This document shows positions 1 through 12,139 of a DNA stretch of 64,000 bases, in pieces. The notes below the pieces were generated by a model that saw only the letters and a list, made by a program, of their open reading frames with translations, had not been told where the DNA came from and ran no database searches. This stretch comes from Ascidia mentula. Taxonomy: Eukaryota; Chordata; Ascidiacea; Phlebobranchia; Ascidiidae. The stretch spans positions 14,446,001 through 14,510,000 of the forward strand of contig OX387203.1 in the NCBI GenBank assembly GCA_947561715.1. The letters run 5' to 3'. A program made the translations under genes and the position numbers. Numbering within the stretch: the first letter of the stretch is position 1; every line of letters begins with the position of its first letter.

Positions 1-220
1 CTCTTTGTCCTGGCATATAAAACAGTCAGAAAAGTCATTGACCTCTTTGATGTTTTGATAAATCTGGTCCTGCCTGGTTTAAAGTATGAAGTGAAAGTCA
101 CAATGTGTTTTCCATATAACCAGGTTGTTACTTGCTTCTACTGTTTTGCATATAGGGGTTCATAAATCACTTAGAGTGAGTGTATAGATCTTGTGGCAGA
201 CTCTCTGGCAATGCTTAATG

Positions 221-370
221 AAGGGGTCGGCAACCCCTGGCACCTGAGGTTAATATTCATGGCATGCCAAGTGATTTAGAAGTTCATATTTCAGTACTTT
301 TCCATGCGTTCGGGATTGGCTTGCGTTGCAAAGATACATCAAAAAGATAAAGGTTAAGGATTTGTACAAA
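221..370. mobile_element. hAT-type MITE fragment
   Basis: AAGGGGTCGGCAACCCCTGGC followed by GCATGCC resembles the terminal repeat of many hAT non-autonomous elements (CAGGGGTCGGCAAC...). The far end was not found, so limits are approximate. Bases 1-220 outside it show no gene. Homology with units B and C begins at about 430. Confidence 0.35.
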
Positions 371-1197
371 TTTTCACAATAAAATTTATATAATGATATA
401 AGTAATGAGCTTGATTGTCTTTGGAGGTTTGCAACCAGATTTTGTGAAAATCTTCGACTGGTTGTTTGGCGAGCAAGATTGTCAAAAGCCAACATCAAGC
501 TGCACTGATGAGACCTAACAGATCATAACATTGGCCCAGTCGTCCAGTCTGCAACTCACTTAATATGATTTCTGTTGATGAAAGTTACGAATTAATTTAG
601 TTTGAGGTCAGCATGATGACCAGGACTTCTTCCAGCAACAATTCATTGCGTGGATTAGTGATGTTTTTGGACCCGATAAGATTGTTCTAATCAAGTGTGT
701 TTTATTCAGATTTTGGATAAAATTTATTCTAGGATTTTTTTTTATTTGGATTGACTCGAGGATTCATTTAAAATAAACCCAGCAACTAACTTTTAAACAG
801 CACACAACTAAACCGCAAATAAGTATTTGTGTACAACAGACCAACACGAGACATACACTTACTTCATTAACCAACATATTCTCTTGTAACTTGATTCATG
901 GGCGTTGTCAGTTTGTGGGAATTTCATTCTTCATTGGCAATGAGATTTCTTGCATTTAAAACCAATACATTTGAAAATAAGATATTTTGAGACAGTTGAA
1001 GTTTTAATTTTATTCCAAGACCAAGTAGATCCGTCTGTTACGTTCCTACATGACAACATTCTTTTCCACAAACAACCCCTGGTATTCTTTCTTCCGAAAA
1101 CTGGAATAAAAATGTCGGAAAACTTTCGTCTCACTTTCTGCTCCGGACATATTTCACTTTATATATTTCGCAGCAATTTTATTTACAGTAAAAAACA

Positions 1198-1203
1198 TTT
1201 ATT
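1198..1203 (-). promoter_or_regulatory. Poly(A) signal of NLR-A
   Basis: AATAAA on the minus strand about 100 bp past the NLR-A stop codon, with a second AATAAA about 20 bp further on. The same hexamer occurs at the matching place in unit B (21,578-21,583) and unit C (50,346-50,351). Confidence 0.55.
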
Positions 1204-1303
1204 TTGAACAAATCACAAAAAAAAACACAAATAATTCTGGAAGCCTCGTGTTTTGTTTCAATCCGGACCACTGGAGTCTGCATCGGATGAGAGGAAGGAA
1301 TAT

Positions 1304-4300
1304 TTACTGACGATTCAAACCCCGAACTTTCGGCTGAAAAAAAATCACAAAACTTTTAATTTCATCAAAATTAACAAAACCATGTTTTAATGCAAATATA
1401 AATTAAACAAATTCTTACCGGGTTTTTCAGTTTTTTAATCTCTTTTCTCAAGACTCGAATAGATTCGGAATCGATTCCGCATCCACGCAGCCACAACTCA
1501 TCCACTTTAGGGAGAATCCGACAAATATTTCCAACATCTTTTCGTTCAAACTTGTTCCAACTCAGGTCGAGAAATCCCAACTATTTAAAATATAAAGATT
1601 GGTCGGAAATCTTTGTTTCAAACTTTTTTAAAACATATTTTTTTTTCTTAAAACCGGATTAAAATTAACTCCATGTTTTCACTTTTGATCAAAAAAGTAA
1701 GTTTTATAAAAATATCATGGATTTAAACAAATATTTATTCTCAAAGTAATGAAAACCAACCTTGGGTCCCATCTTCATAATCGCTTCACAGAACATGTTT
1801 AAAGTTTCGGAATTAAGTTCGCATCCCCTCAACTCCAGCCCCAAACCGGGTTTTCGAATCCGTGGGAGGAAATCCGCGAGAGCGAAAACATCCGAAATCT
1901 TCAGTGGGGTGAAGTTTAAACTCAAATCCCGAGGACAAGAGAGGGCGATTTCATCTCTAAATATTCCGTCAACTTCCTGTAAATCTACGAGGAAATCTGA
2001 AACAGGGACAAGTTTATTAAAACAAACATGGCGGAAGTTTTATTAAATCACTAAAACTTTTTATTGCAAACTTCAAACAAGATTTCTTCACTTTTAATCG
2101 GATTTAAACAAGACAAGATCCAACAAATTAATCAAATATAAAAACATTAACTTTCTGGAAGGAAAACATAAACTTTATCCGACAAAAAATATGCGACCTT
2201 CCTTTAAAACTTTCAACCTGAACATTTTTATTCCATTCTCTTCTATAAGAACAATGGAATTGCGACGTCACAATGCTTACTGTGACGTAACAGTTACGTT
2301 TACAAACACGCATCACACAGACTGGAAATAAATACTAACCTCGTAACTCGTATCCACTTAAATACAATCCATCAGAACTTTTTTCCCGCAGGTATTTCGA
2401 AAGTTTCTTCAAAAACTTTTTCTCACGTTTGTCTGAAAATAACAAGATCAACATTTACGGCAAAAATAGAAGCCATGTATTTGGATGGGAGAATTATTTA
2501 AACTCCCAATGTGCGTTTTCCACAAATATAACCTGCGTATATTAGATGCGTAATGAGACGTGAGACTTTCGAAACCACGATGCCCGTTTACCCAATATAA
2601 TGGTAACTTGTAGTGGAAAGTATGTGAAAGTTAAACAGCAAGCTTTTCGCGTAAAGCAACGTTGTGTAACAAATTGAATTGTAAACATGGTTTTGCAAAT
2701 CGTTCAGGGCCGGTCAATGCAGACAATGCCTTCTATTACTTTGCTGGTAAAAATTATTACAGCAGAATGATTTTCTTATGATAAGATGAGAAAAAAAGGG
2801 TCACAGTTATTACACTTGCAGTTGATCTTAAATTTGCATCATTTTTCCAGAGCAATTTAGGCGACCCCTCCCTAGGACATTTCATAACCTGCATGTTTTG
2901 GTTGTTTGTGAAAAAGATCTAAAAACAGCTTCATTAATCCTCTGGGTTTTTCTGTGGTGGAATTAGTAGCAACTGAAAAGTAAAAATATGTTGTTTAAAA
3001 TGTTTGTGTTCGTCATCAGTGCAAGACTGACTAATTGTAAGAAAGGCAGGCAGGGTCAGTCAATGGAGACAAGTGCAACAAAACAAATATGTTACATAAC
3101 AGCAGCATCTTAACTTTGGCATCAATTAGATGGTCCCAGATTTCTACACCTAAATGCCTTGTATTACTTTACTGGTTACAGATGTTACAGCAAAGTTTTT
3201 TTTAACTGACTACCATGTTTTTGATCCTCATTGTTAAGTGTGGAGGATGCTGGATCACTGGAAGCAGTCTTCACTGAGGTTGATGGCAAGGTTTTTGGAC
3301 TGGAACCACTTCCATCACCTGTAAAAAACAATCAAGGTGATTACTGCAATTTAATGGCACTTATGTACACCATAAGGGTTAACCCAATGCGAAGGCCTTA
3401 CTTGATAATTTTGACAATAAATCTGCTCTGTCTGTGGGAGTTCGCCAGTCGGACTTTACAGCAGGGATGCACAACACGAATGGCATATTTGGTTTGCCAG
3501 TGGTTTCAAAGTGGCATTCACACCGGTTTTCATTCATAGAATGTGGAAATATGTATGTTGTTTTGAATACATCAATGTTCAGTCAAGCTCTTTGCAAACA
3601 GGTTTTAACTTTATAAAAATACATTTCTCTTTGAGTTGTGCATCCTGCTTTACTGGGAAAAGGGGATTTAATTCAGCTATGCTGTATTCATAGGCTAACC
3701 ACTGCTTTAAACCACAACGGGAGTCCATTTCAAAAGCAAATCAAAAAAGAGGCATTTTTGGAGCCATTGAGATCAAAAATTTTCTTACTGACTGCTTCAG
3801 GTACAGCAACGGCAAAATGTTTAAAAAAAAAACATAATAATTCAGAGCTGCAGACAGGGTGTACACGCACTGTTTCAACCTATGAGATCTCATCAGTGCA
3901 GCTGTTGACTGTGGCACGGTGCTAGCTTTTTCCAAACCATCGGTGGTTTGTCTCTGTTGTTTGGTACTCTGTATAAGGTACCCAACGGATCGACATTGAC
4001 CGAAAGGTACCACAAAGTGGAAATCAGTGTGCCCGCTAGTGTAAAAGCTAGCACAGTGCCACAGTCAACAGCTGCACTGCTGAGACATCATAGGTCGAAA
4101 CAGTGCATGTACACACTGTCTGCCCCTGTTAAAATGTTTACATATGTGAAATAATGTTAAATTCATACCATTGGACAATTAATTTAAGTGCCCAAAACCA
4201 CAGGTTTATGCAAAACAATGGATATAATAAATACCAAAGAATTTTTGTGTTACAAAAATGGTATACTTCAGTACTTGCACTAAAAATCAATTGAGCAGCG

Positions 4301-7300
4301 TGTGTATATGGGGCAGAACATACTTTTTACATGTCTTAGCTCACCACCATCTACTTGATGTATTCTGGTTGCCTCAAGCTCAGCTGCAGCAGTGGAGGTT
4401 TCACCAGCTGCAGAAACATGTGTTAAAAAGCAGAAGCAATATGGACTATTTAGCTTTTTTGTTAATTTGGTAAGATGTAACAATATAAGCAATATGTTAC
4501 ATCTTACCAAATTAACAAAAAAGCTAAATTAATAAAAAAAAATACAGCAAACCAATAAAATGTAAGGTTTTCAAAAATTTGGTAAGACATTTCTGTTAAT
4601 AAAGAGTGAAATGTTGCATTAACAATACATGATTGTTTAGATTAACACAACAAATGGATTGAGCTACTGTGGCATGCTTACAGCACCAAAACGTTGCACA
4701 CCAAGTAACAGCGGCATCACAACCAAGCCTGGTAAAGCTTCCTTTCCTGAAAGCTCAAGATATAAAGAGGCACTGGAGTTTGAACTCATAACCCTGGTCA
4801 TTAGGAACCATAGTTCTACCAACTAAGCTATGAGAGTTCCAAAAAATGGAAACACCCAGTTTGGCCGTGATGTCTCTGCCGAGAAGCAGGGTAATAAAAC
4901 TCAATAATTCGAAAATTTAACCTTTTCCTGCATGTTTTGGATGTTTCTTCGAACGTCTTGAAAAAAGTCTCGCAAAAAAACCTGTTTGTTTTTTTGTGGC
5001 AGAATTGGAAGAAACTAAACAAAAGTACTGAGTTTATCAAGTCAAGCATAATAATGCTGTAACACATAATACACTGTCAAATCTTATGCAGCGCAGTTCA
5101 AAAACGGAAGCATTGTTGTTGGTTATGTTTCACTCAAACAGTTATCTGCTTCGAAAACATTTCCCACCATTTTCCAGTGACTGTTTTGAATGTTGGGCCT
5201 TGGAAGTTGTTGCGCCATCTAATGTTTTGGATGAAGACGATTCGATATTTGTTGAAGTCAAACCATCCCTGCAAGCTTTAAAACAGTGTGTCGAAATATA
5301 TAGTATAGCATATATCGTATATCATTCTTTTTGTATTTCTTTGTAGACTTTAGTAAAGTGCTGTAAAATTCACAACATGTAACAATAAATTTATATACCT
5401 TAAACCACAGGTTTATGTAAAACAACGATTATAACAAATACCAACGCAAAGAATATATGAATGCAAAGCATGGATGCAACATTACTCTTCAGTTTGTGTT
5501 AAAAAAATGGTATACTTCAGTACTTGCACTAAAAATCAGGTAAACACTGTGTGTATATAGGGCAGAACTTACATTTTACATGTCCCAGCTTACCACCATC
5601 TATTTGATGTATTCTGGTTGCCTCAATTTCAGCTGCCGCAGTGGAGGTTTCACCAGCTGTAGAAACATATGTATTATAAAGCAGAAACAAGATATACTGG
5701 GCAACCATCTGCTTACGTGCCTTGATGAAACAGAGTACAAACATTTGCTAAAATTCTAGTAAAATTTTAAATATTTGTTCCAGTGGTTCTCAACCTGCAA
5801 GGGCTTTTTAAGTGGTGTGCATAAAAAATTGCAACATGGACAAATTCCATCCAAAAATGTCAATCGTTGTGAAATTGCATGCTGCGACATGTGTCTTGAA
5901 CTTTCAGTGGGCATTAAATCCTGTTTCTGGTTGTGATTTGGCATTTTGATATTCAGTTCAAAGTACAACACAACCATGCTTTAACACATAATACACTGTC
6001 AAATCTTGTGCAGCACAGTTTAAAAATGTAGGCATTGTTGTTGGTTGTGTTTCACTCAAATAGTTTTCTGCTTCAAAAACATTTACCACCATTTTCCGGC
6101 GAAAGTTGGGCCTTGGAATTTGTTGCGCCATCTAATGTTTTGGATGAAGTAGATTTTACATTTGTTGAAGCCGAACCTTCTCTGCAAGCTGTAAAACAAT
6201 GAGTCACAATATATAGTATAGCATATAATATATCTTTCTTTTTCTATCAATTACATTTAAGTTCATTGCTAAGTACTCAGCAAAGTTTTGTCAGCAAAAA
6301 AGATAACAGAAACACATTTTTGATACACAAATACCAAATAAATATAGTACTGACGGATTTTATGCATCTTGGAAATTGTCGTACCGCTGACAGCACTATT
6401 GACAGGATCAGATTCTGAGCTGGTTTCACTACGTCCACTTCCAGATGCTTTGATTGAAAATTATAAAATAAAATACTGGTCATTAAAGCACAAACTTTCC
6501 AATGCACTGCACATACCTGGTTTGTGTCCGAGCAAAAGGCCACACACAAAACGACGAACCATTGCCCAATGGGGTTCATTAATCAAATCGTCAACGATTT
6601 GATCAAATTCTTCATCTGACATGAACACAGAAATGTAGTATGCACCAAACATTTCCTGCAGAACTTGATGAAGGTAGTAGAAGAGAACATCTCTCCCATC
6701 AAAGACTCTACGACTGGGAAACCAGGAGAACTTTGCCATTTTGAACACTACATCCTGTACTTTTACATCTTCTAAACCTACTTTTTGAAGGTCATCATGT
6801 GTGAACACAACGGTTTTGCGAACCATTCCTTCATATGCCATTTGGCTAAGTGGCAACTTAAGGTTTTCTAATTTCTCTCCTTTTGCATGCTGAGAGTGAC
6901 CAAGTTGTTGCAAAACGACATCAAATACATTAGTTATAGTGGAAACACTGTGCACCTCACCAAATAACCCAGCATAAACAATAAATTGTAAAAGCATTGG
7001 ATTGCGGCATAAGTCAAGCAATTGTGGAGATTTAGTTTCAAGTTTGTTCCACAGTTCATTTGCTTTATCACCTGAGTAACTATCAAACAGTGTCTTTGCA
7101 TCCTCAGGAGAAAGATCACTGACATAAATTGTTGGCTTAGGTCGGAGTCCTAATGGTATTAATAGCAATGAGTGGGGCCGAGAAGTAAAAATCAATGTAG
7201 ATTTTGGAAAAAATTGCCTGTTGCAAAGGTTAGCAACAAGCTGTTGTACAGACAGGGGAGTGTGATACTTCTCATTTACAGGTGCCACGTTTTCTAGTGT

Positions 7301-10300
7301 CCAGGTTGCCTGATCTAATCCATCAAAAATAAAAGCACACTTTTCTGGGTTCTTTATCATCCATTGGAAAACCAAACTGAGTGTTTCCTGTGAAGCACGG
7401 TTGAACTGGTTATCGAGCAGAAGCTCCTGCAAAGTAAGCTTTCTATCGCCGTAGTTTAAATACATAAACCGAAGATGAAGCACTAAGTGATCTTCTGTTT
7501 CTAGTTGCCTGCATAATCTCTTTGAAAGAGTGGTTTTGCCGCATCCAGCCGGTCCAAGGAAAGCTAGAAATAAGCCTTGCTTTTTGTGTTCTTTAAAGCT
7601 TGAAACTAGTTGGGGAAATTTGATGTGTTCACCAACAAATCGATCATTGTCCCCCTTGCTTGTCGATGGCTGAAACTCATTTTCCTTTTGAGGATCAATT
7701 CCTTTGTAAATATCAGTATCTATCAGTGTTGGTTGAACCTCTGGTATTTCAACCTTTTGCAACACTTCACTGTAAGGGACAACATCGGGATCAAGATTTT
7801 CAAGCTGATACTTTTTGATTTCATCAACTGCCTGTTGCAACTTTTCTTCTGCAAATTTTAAACAGGTTTTTCAGATAATAAATCCATGTTACTGTGGTTT
7901 TTAGACAAAACAGTGGGCTCTAGCATCTATGTTTGGCTGGTTTAATTTTAGTGCAGCATGCTGCATAACCACAACGCAAATTGAGGATTAGTGTTTATCT
8001 GTCAAATTATATTGTAATGGTAACGTCTAATGCCACTGAAAAATGATAAAATCCCAAGTACAAAAACCGGGAAAAAATTGTCTGCTGTTTAGTTTTTTAG
8101 CCAACCGTATAATGTATCATCATATTTGCATTTCAATGGAACTACTTTGCTTCATAGGAGTAGGAACAAACATAATTTCAGATGACATCGACAAACATCA
8201 CAGAGTATATTTAGTTGCAACCGGCAATTTTCGAGTTGTAACTCTCTCATTGGTTGTGTTTTTACCCACAATGCAGTATACTTTATGGTGGATAAAACAA
8301 AATCTGCTAAAGGACGCATATTGGAATTTCTATTAAAATAAATTTGGCGGCGGGAAATTTCCACCTTGTATTTGATCCTCTGTTACCATAGAAGGAGGAC
8401 GTCACAAAGCAATCAGTGAAGCATTGGGGTCAATTTTGCGGTTGAGTGAGCACGTATGTAAGTGTTGTTGCTTGGGGGAATTTGAGCCAGTTTTTGGCAG
8501 TTTTAAGTAGAGTTTTGGGCGTGTTAAGTCAGGTAGCTACGTGGTAACGTTTGCTGTATAAAATTGAGCCAAAAAGGCGGTTTAAACTTCAGGCTATATC
8601 TGCAGAATAATTGAAGACTTATGTCTGCGTCGAACGGCAAAAAAAATCTGGTTTTCTACTAGTTATGTTCCCAGTTCTAAACCCTCCGGCCTGGCGAAAC
8701 CTGGTGTGAAGAAAATAATCACTCAGCAAAACATGGGAAACAAGCCAGGATTTTTTACAAAGTTGTATATTTTCTGTTTTTTCAGAGAAAGAACTTTTAG
8801 CGATTGTACGAGAGTGTTTCCGTTCACAGTCATCAAAAAAAAGCTTCATCGTAGACAAACGTAGGTGTTTCAGCTACAGTGTTTGTTTTACATGTTGGCC
8901 AAACAAGCGTGAAAAATAATCCGTACTATCTAAGCCCATGTGATCGGCGTGAAGATGCCTTGGTTACTTACTGGCACCGTAGCTTCATTTGACAGTTTGG
9001 CTCAACACTAGATACGGTAAACTGGAATCTTCTGTCCACCGTAATCCATATTGGAAATAGCTGTTCCTGTACTATCGTATCTACCAACTGATTTAAACGT
9101 TTTCACAAATACTTTTACTTCCCGTATGTTTGCTCAGTTTGCTTGTCACAGCTACCAAAATATTCAAACACTTGTCCTCAAATGGTTTGTAAAATGGTTA
9201 CGTAGGTTATTTGTGATGTCACGAGGTTATAAGTTGTGAGCAAACTATTGAAACAATTCATGGTTTGATGCCACATAACCAAAATGTTTGCAGTGGCAAC
9301 ATATAAGCGCATGTGTAGAATGGTTTCATATCTCCGTCGAAACTCTTTCATCAATTTTTCGCGGCACACACAGTTTGCGAAAACCTGTTAAATGCAGTAT
9401 TCTGACAAGGTGTAAAGTGCTCTGTTCGTTCAAGTAAACAAAAATGATCGCATGCTCATCATGATTCTACAAAGGAAGTGAAAGCTCCCGAGCATCTGGA
9501 TCCAAACACAAATTACTAAACACACAAAAGTGTCTGAAATCTTAAAACCTTTCACGCAAAAAGGTCACGGACAGAATGCTTTCGTCTTAAATGCTGAAGT
9601 CAGACACATTCTTATTTCAATCGGAATATGACTTTTCTAAAAGGCAGAGGTCGGTGTTGTGACGACCAAGACATGCACGCCCACAGCTCCCAACAACTTC
9701 CGTAACTGGAATTCAGACAGTCTCTATCTCAGTGTTTTGCTCTTGCTCAGTCGCTCTCTTTCGTTTACCCAGTTTCAAATTCCATTGATATGACGCGTGT
9801 ATTATAATTCGTAGACGCATTCTGTTCACGGAGTCAAATTAGTTATAGTGCAAAACACGCCCCAGAAGATCAGGACTTAATTAAGACAGCAAAATTCACA
9901 GCGCTGCGTCTCACCCATGCTGCGCAATGGAGTTTTAGGTGCTTGATGATTTCGGAAATTACATAAACCCATTACATAAAAGCCAACGATTTACATGAAC
10001 TTGCGTAAACAAATGCTAAATCAGTTGGGTTCTACTTGAATACAAGCATTTGTATTCCAAACCTCCCTAGTAAAACTTCCCTACCTCGTTTATCTTCTGA
10101 TTCTGTAATGGTTGATTCGTGATAATGGGCGTGATGGTGATGTTCTTCTACAGTCTGATGCAGATGTTCATGGTGATGTACGTCACCAGTATGTAGGTGC
10201 AGGTTCTGGAATAAAACCAGCAAAAGTAACCAAACACACAAATATTAATCGTCCAAAAAGACAGCATGGTTGTTGAAATTTTCTGAAATCCAATACTGTT

Positions 10301-10469
10301 TCTAAACTACCCACATGCGTTTTGTTACGTGTAAATAAAATCTGTCACTCAGAAATGACTTTCTCCAACGCCTACCACCAGTACAGCATATCCTAATATT
10401 CAAGAACAACAAGCTTACCTCGGCAACAATGTTTTGTGGGTTTCCTCCTTCTGTTTGTCGTTCGGCCAT
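1304..10469 (-). CDS. NLR-A: NACHT-LRR immune receptor, 13 exons, open throughout
   Basis: Exons in coding order: 10419-10469, 10085-10205, 6517-7848, 6385-6447, 6090-6188, 5594-5656, 5168-5275, 4345-4407, 3214-3318, 2340-2432, 1761-1996, 1419-1580, 1304-1333. All junctions are AG/GT and phases agree, giving 2,526 nt and 841 aa. Exon 1 starts MAERQTEGG; exon 2 is His-rich (VHHHEHLHQ, HHHHAHYH). Exon 3 is a NACHT domain: Walker A GPAGCGKT near residue 155, Walker B FIFDGLD near 228, sensor FTSRPHS, and DLCRNPMLLQF. Exons 4-9 are a Ser/Thr-rich linker, all phase 1-1. Exons 10-12 carry LRRs (LDLSWNKFE, LELRGCELNSETL, LWLRGCGIDSESI). NLRs of this class are cytosolic sensors that oligomerise through NACHT; the ligand cannot be inferred. 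No CARD, PYD or death domain is visible, so the signalling partner is unknown. The start is the first ATG with a good donor, 51 nt downstream. Confidence 0.85.
3846..4135. mobile_element. Palindromic hAT-like MITE in an NLR-A intron
   Basis: Inverted arms of about 90 bp (about 3846-3932 and 4033-4130) flank a ~100-bp centre. Ends read CAGAGCTGCAGACAGGG and CTGTCTGCCCCTG, of CAG...CTG type as in hAT elements. A sequence like AAAATGTTTA lies on both sides and may be the target duplication. It sits in the intron between NLR-A exons 8 and 9. Unit B lacks it together with exon 8. The arms read open on opposite strands only because they are the same sequence inverted; they are not genes. Confidence 0.55.
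4345..6447 (-). other. Modular Ser/Thr-rich linker exons of NLR-A
   Basis: Between NACHT and LRR lie small exons that all begin and end in phase 1 (63, 99, 63, 108, 63 nt; a sixth, 105 nt, follows at 3214-3318). Two kinds alternate: a 63-nt exon reading AGETSTAAA(E/L)EATRIHQ, and a 99-108-nt exon reading STN(V/I)..SSKTLDGAT.SKAQ. The pair at 4345/5168 and the pair at 5594/6090 are copies of each other, so the linker grew by tandem duplication of a ~1-kb two-exon block. Because all phases match, any of these exons can be lost, gained or skipped without changing frame. Confidence 0.75.
7861..10084 (-). other. Intron 2 of NLR-A (2.2 kb), with one small conserved ORF
   Basis: The span between the His-rich exon and the NACHT exon. 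Most of it aligns with 26,620-29,168 in unit B but with indels that destroy every longer frame, so I see no coding exon except possibly the 39-codon ORF listed separately. The stretch at 8,600-8,880 looks open on the minus strand in unit A but is broken in unit B. Confidence 0.5.
9008..9127 (-). CDS. Possible small ORF or exon, unit A copy
   Basis: A 39-codon frame ending KSVGRYDSTGT and then NMDYGGQKIPVYRI-stop. Against the unit B copy (27,851-27,970) four substitutions were noted; three are synonymous third-position changes (GTA/GTG, GAT/GAC, GGA/GGG) and one is Ala/Asp, which hints at coding constraint. Unit B begins with ATG; unit A has ATA there, so here it would need an upstream exon or is dead. 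I do not recognise the product. A second frame across the same bases is also open, which weakens the case. Confidence 0.3.
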   Translation of the reverse strand: MREVKVFVKTFKSVGRYDSTGTAISNMDYGGQKIPVYRI

Positions 10470-11050
10470 TCTTGGATTAGCAGGTGTAGCTTTGTATTGC
10501 AAGTACAGTATAGAAATATACTACACATATATAGCCTACGGTGTGTAAAGATTTGTATATTATGCAATTTAAAAACACACATACTCATGAACATAAAAGT
10601 AAACTAATGTATTGTAGATGCCAGAAAAAAACTGAAGTACACATATTTAGTCACTACAGTAAGCACTGCCAGGCAAAGTATGCAAAACTATGGTTAATTT
10701 GTTCAAGCCAGTATTGAAGATTGCAGGCAAGGAAAAACTTTTGTTTCCGCCGTTTGGCATCTTGCGTTGAAATGGCGGAACTGACTGCTTGTAACTTGCT
10801 ATAGTTTTACAAATTATTCTACAAGCAACACCAGGATTTAATGTAAGTAGTTGTAACTATGGGAATTCAACTTGTGTCAGTTCTCAAAGTAGGCAACGCA
10901 TGTAAGAATGGTAGATGCTCTATAACCACCATACAGACGGGCGATAGGGATTTTCCTATTTCATGCGTGGCTACTTTAAGAATGGTCCTCGTCCTTTCAG
11001 GTAATTGAGACGGGAAATGAGTCATGCGATTGGCAGCATTCAGTCAAAAG

Positions 11051-11230
11051 CAGTGGTGGGATTAAATTTTGTTGTCAGCCGGTTCTATCACAAAAGTTAT
11101 ATTTTTTAGCGGGTTATGTTACAAAAAGTCATATTGACAGCAACCAGTGATGCTAACCGGTTCGCTGATCTCATAAAATTTCGTGAGACGGTTCTATGAA
11201 CAGGTGCGAACCGGCTGAATCCCACCACTG
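11051..11230. mobile_element. hAT MITE, 180 bp, unit A copy
   Basis: Terminal inverted repeats CAGTGGTGGGATT at the left and AATCCCACCACTG at the right, with further inverted matches (CAGCCGGTTC). The flanking 8-mers GTCAAAAG (11,043-11,050) and GTCACAAA (11,231-11,238) agree at 6 of 8 positions, as for an old hAT target duplication. No coding capacity. Confidence 0.75.
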
Positions 11231-12139
11231 GTCACAAAACACAAGTAAATACATGTGGAGTTATCAGCTGTGTTGGTTGGGTAATCCCCTGCTCGACCCA
11301 CGTATACAATGTCGAATGAATATTCGCAACCTGAATATTTATCACAAAATCTATTCACCAAGGCGACAACTCTATGTATCAAAACATTAACAAACTTCTG
11401 TCTACGGCACAACACATGCTTACCGACCCTAAGACACCATTCGTTAACATCACAAATTCGCCCCATTCCCTAATGACGCAACAAACAAAAAACTACAGCA
11501 CGCCATACGAAAACACAGCGGTGGTGACGTCACAAAGCGCTACGTTTCGCTTTCAGTTTGTCGTGATTCGAATTCCATTATGAAACTGAATCTGACGACG
11601 AAAAGGAACGAATAAATTTGATATCTTTATGCGTGGACTTAAGTATAATTTATACCAAGTGCTGATGGTACTTTAGCATTAGAAATGTTTGTGCGCAATC
11701 TGTCAGGATGTTGTTGAGCTTGCATATCATAGCTGAATAGCTGAATAATTTTATACTGGTCTACCATCTGCACGGACAGTGTGAAGTTCTTAACAGTGCA
11801 CTTCAAAAACAACATAAATAACAAACTTACTTGTCAGCACAAAAAAATATCAAAAGGAATTTTAGCACAGGGTAATCATATTTGCACAAGCGCAATTTCG
11901 GACACAGTTATTTAAGTTACGTTGACAAATTTTGGCTTCAAAAACCATTTAAGACCTTTCAGACTCTTGAGCTTCGTAACTAAAGAATGATACTTAGTTC
12001 AGATGTTATTATAAGAGGTTGAGAGGTGCCATCTTCAAAATTCCGGTCATTTTCACGTACACAGGAATTAAACCGCCAATTTTCGTAAATGTCCGGACGA
12101 CTGGGAACTCTAAACATACAGGCTACACAATTGCTATTC

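Noticed and set aside
931-1134. Minus-strand frame IFIPVFGRKNTRGCLW, open in units A and B
   Set aside because: It lies downstream of the NLR stop and poly(A) signal and is closed by a stop in unit C; it is flank, not a conserved exon.
3948-4154. + frame reading KASTVPQSTAAL, also seen on the minus strand at 3,741-4,013
   Set aside because: The same peptide on both strands is due to the inverted arms of a MITE, not to two genes.
5086-5346. + strand 86-aa frame also found at 24,026-24,286
   Set aside because: It is the opposite strand of a conserved NLR linker exon whose minus-strand frame has fitting splice sites and phase.
8619-8858. Minus-strand 79-aa frame in intron 2 of NLR-A
   Set aside because: Unit B has several frame breaks over the same stretch.
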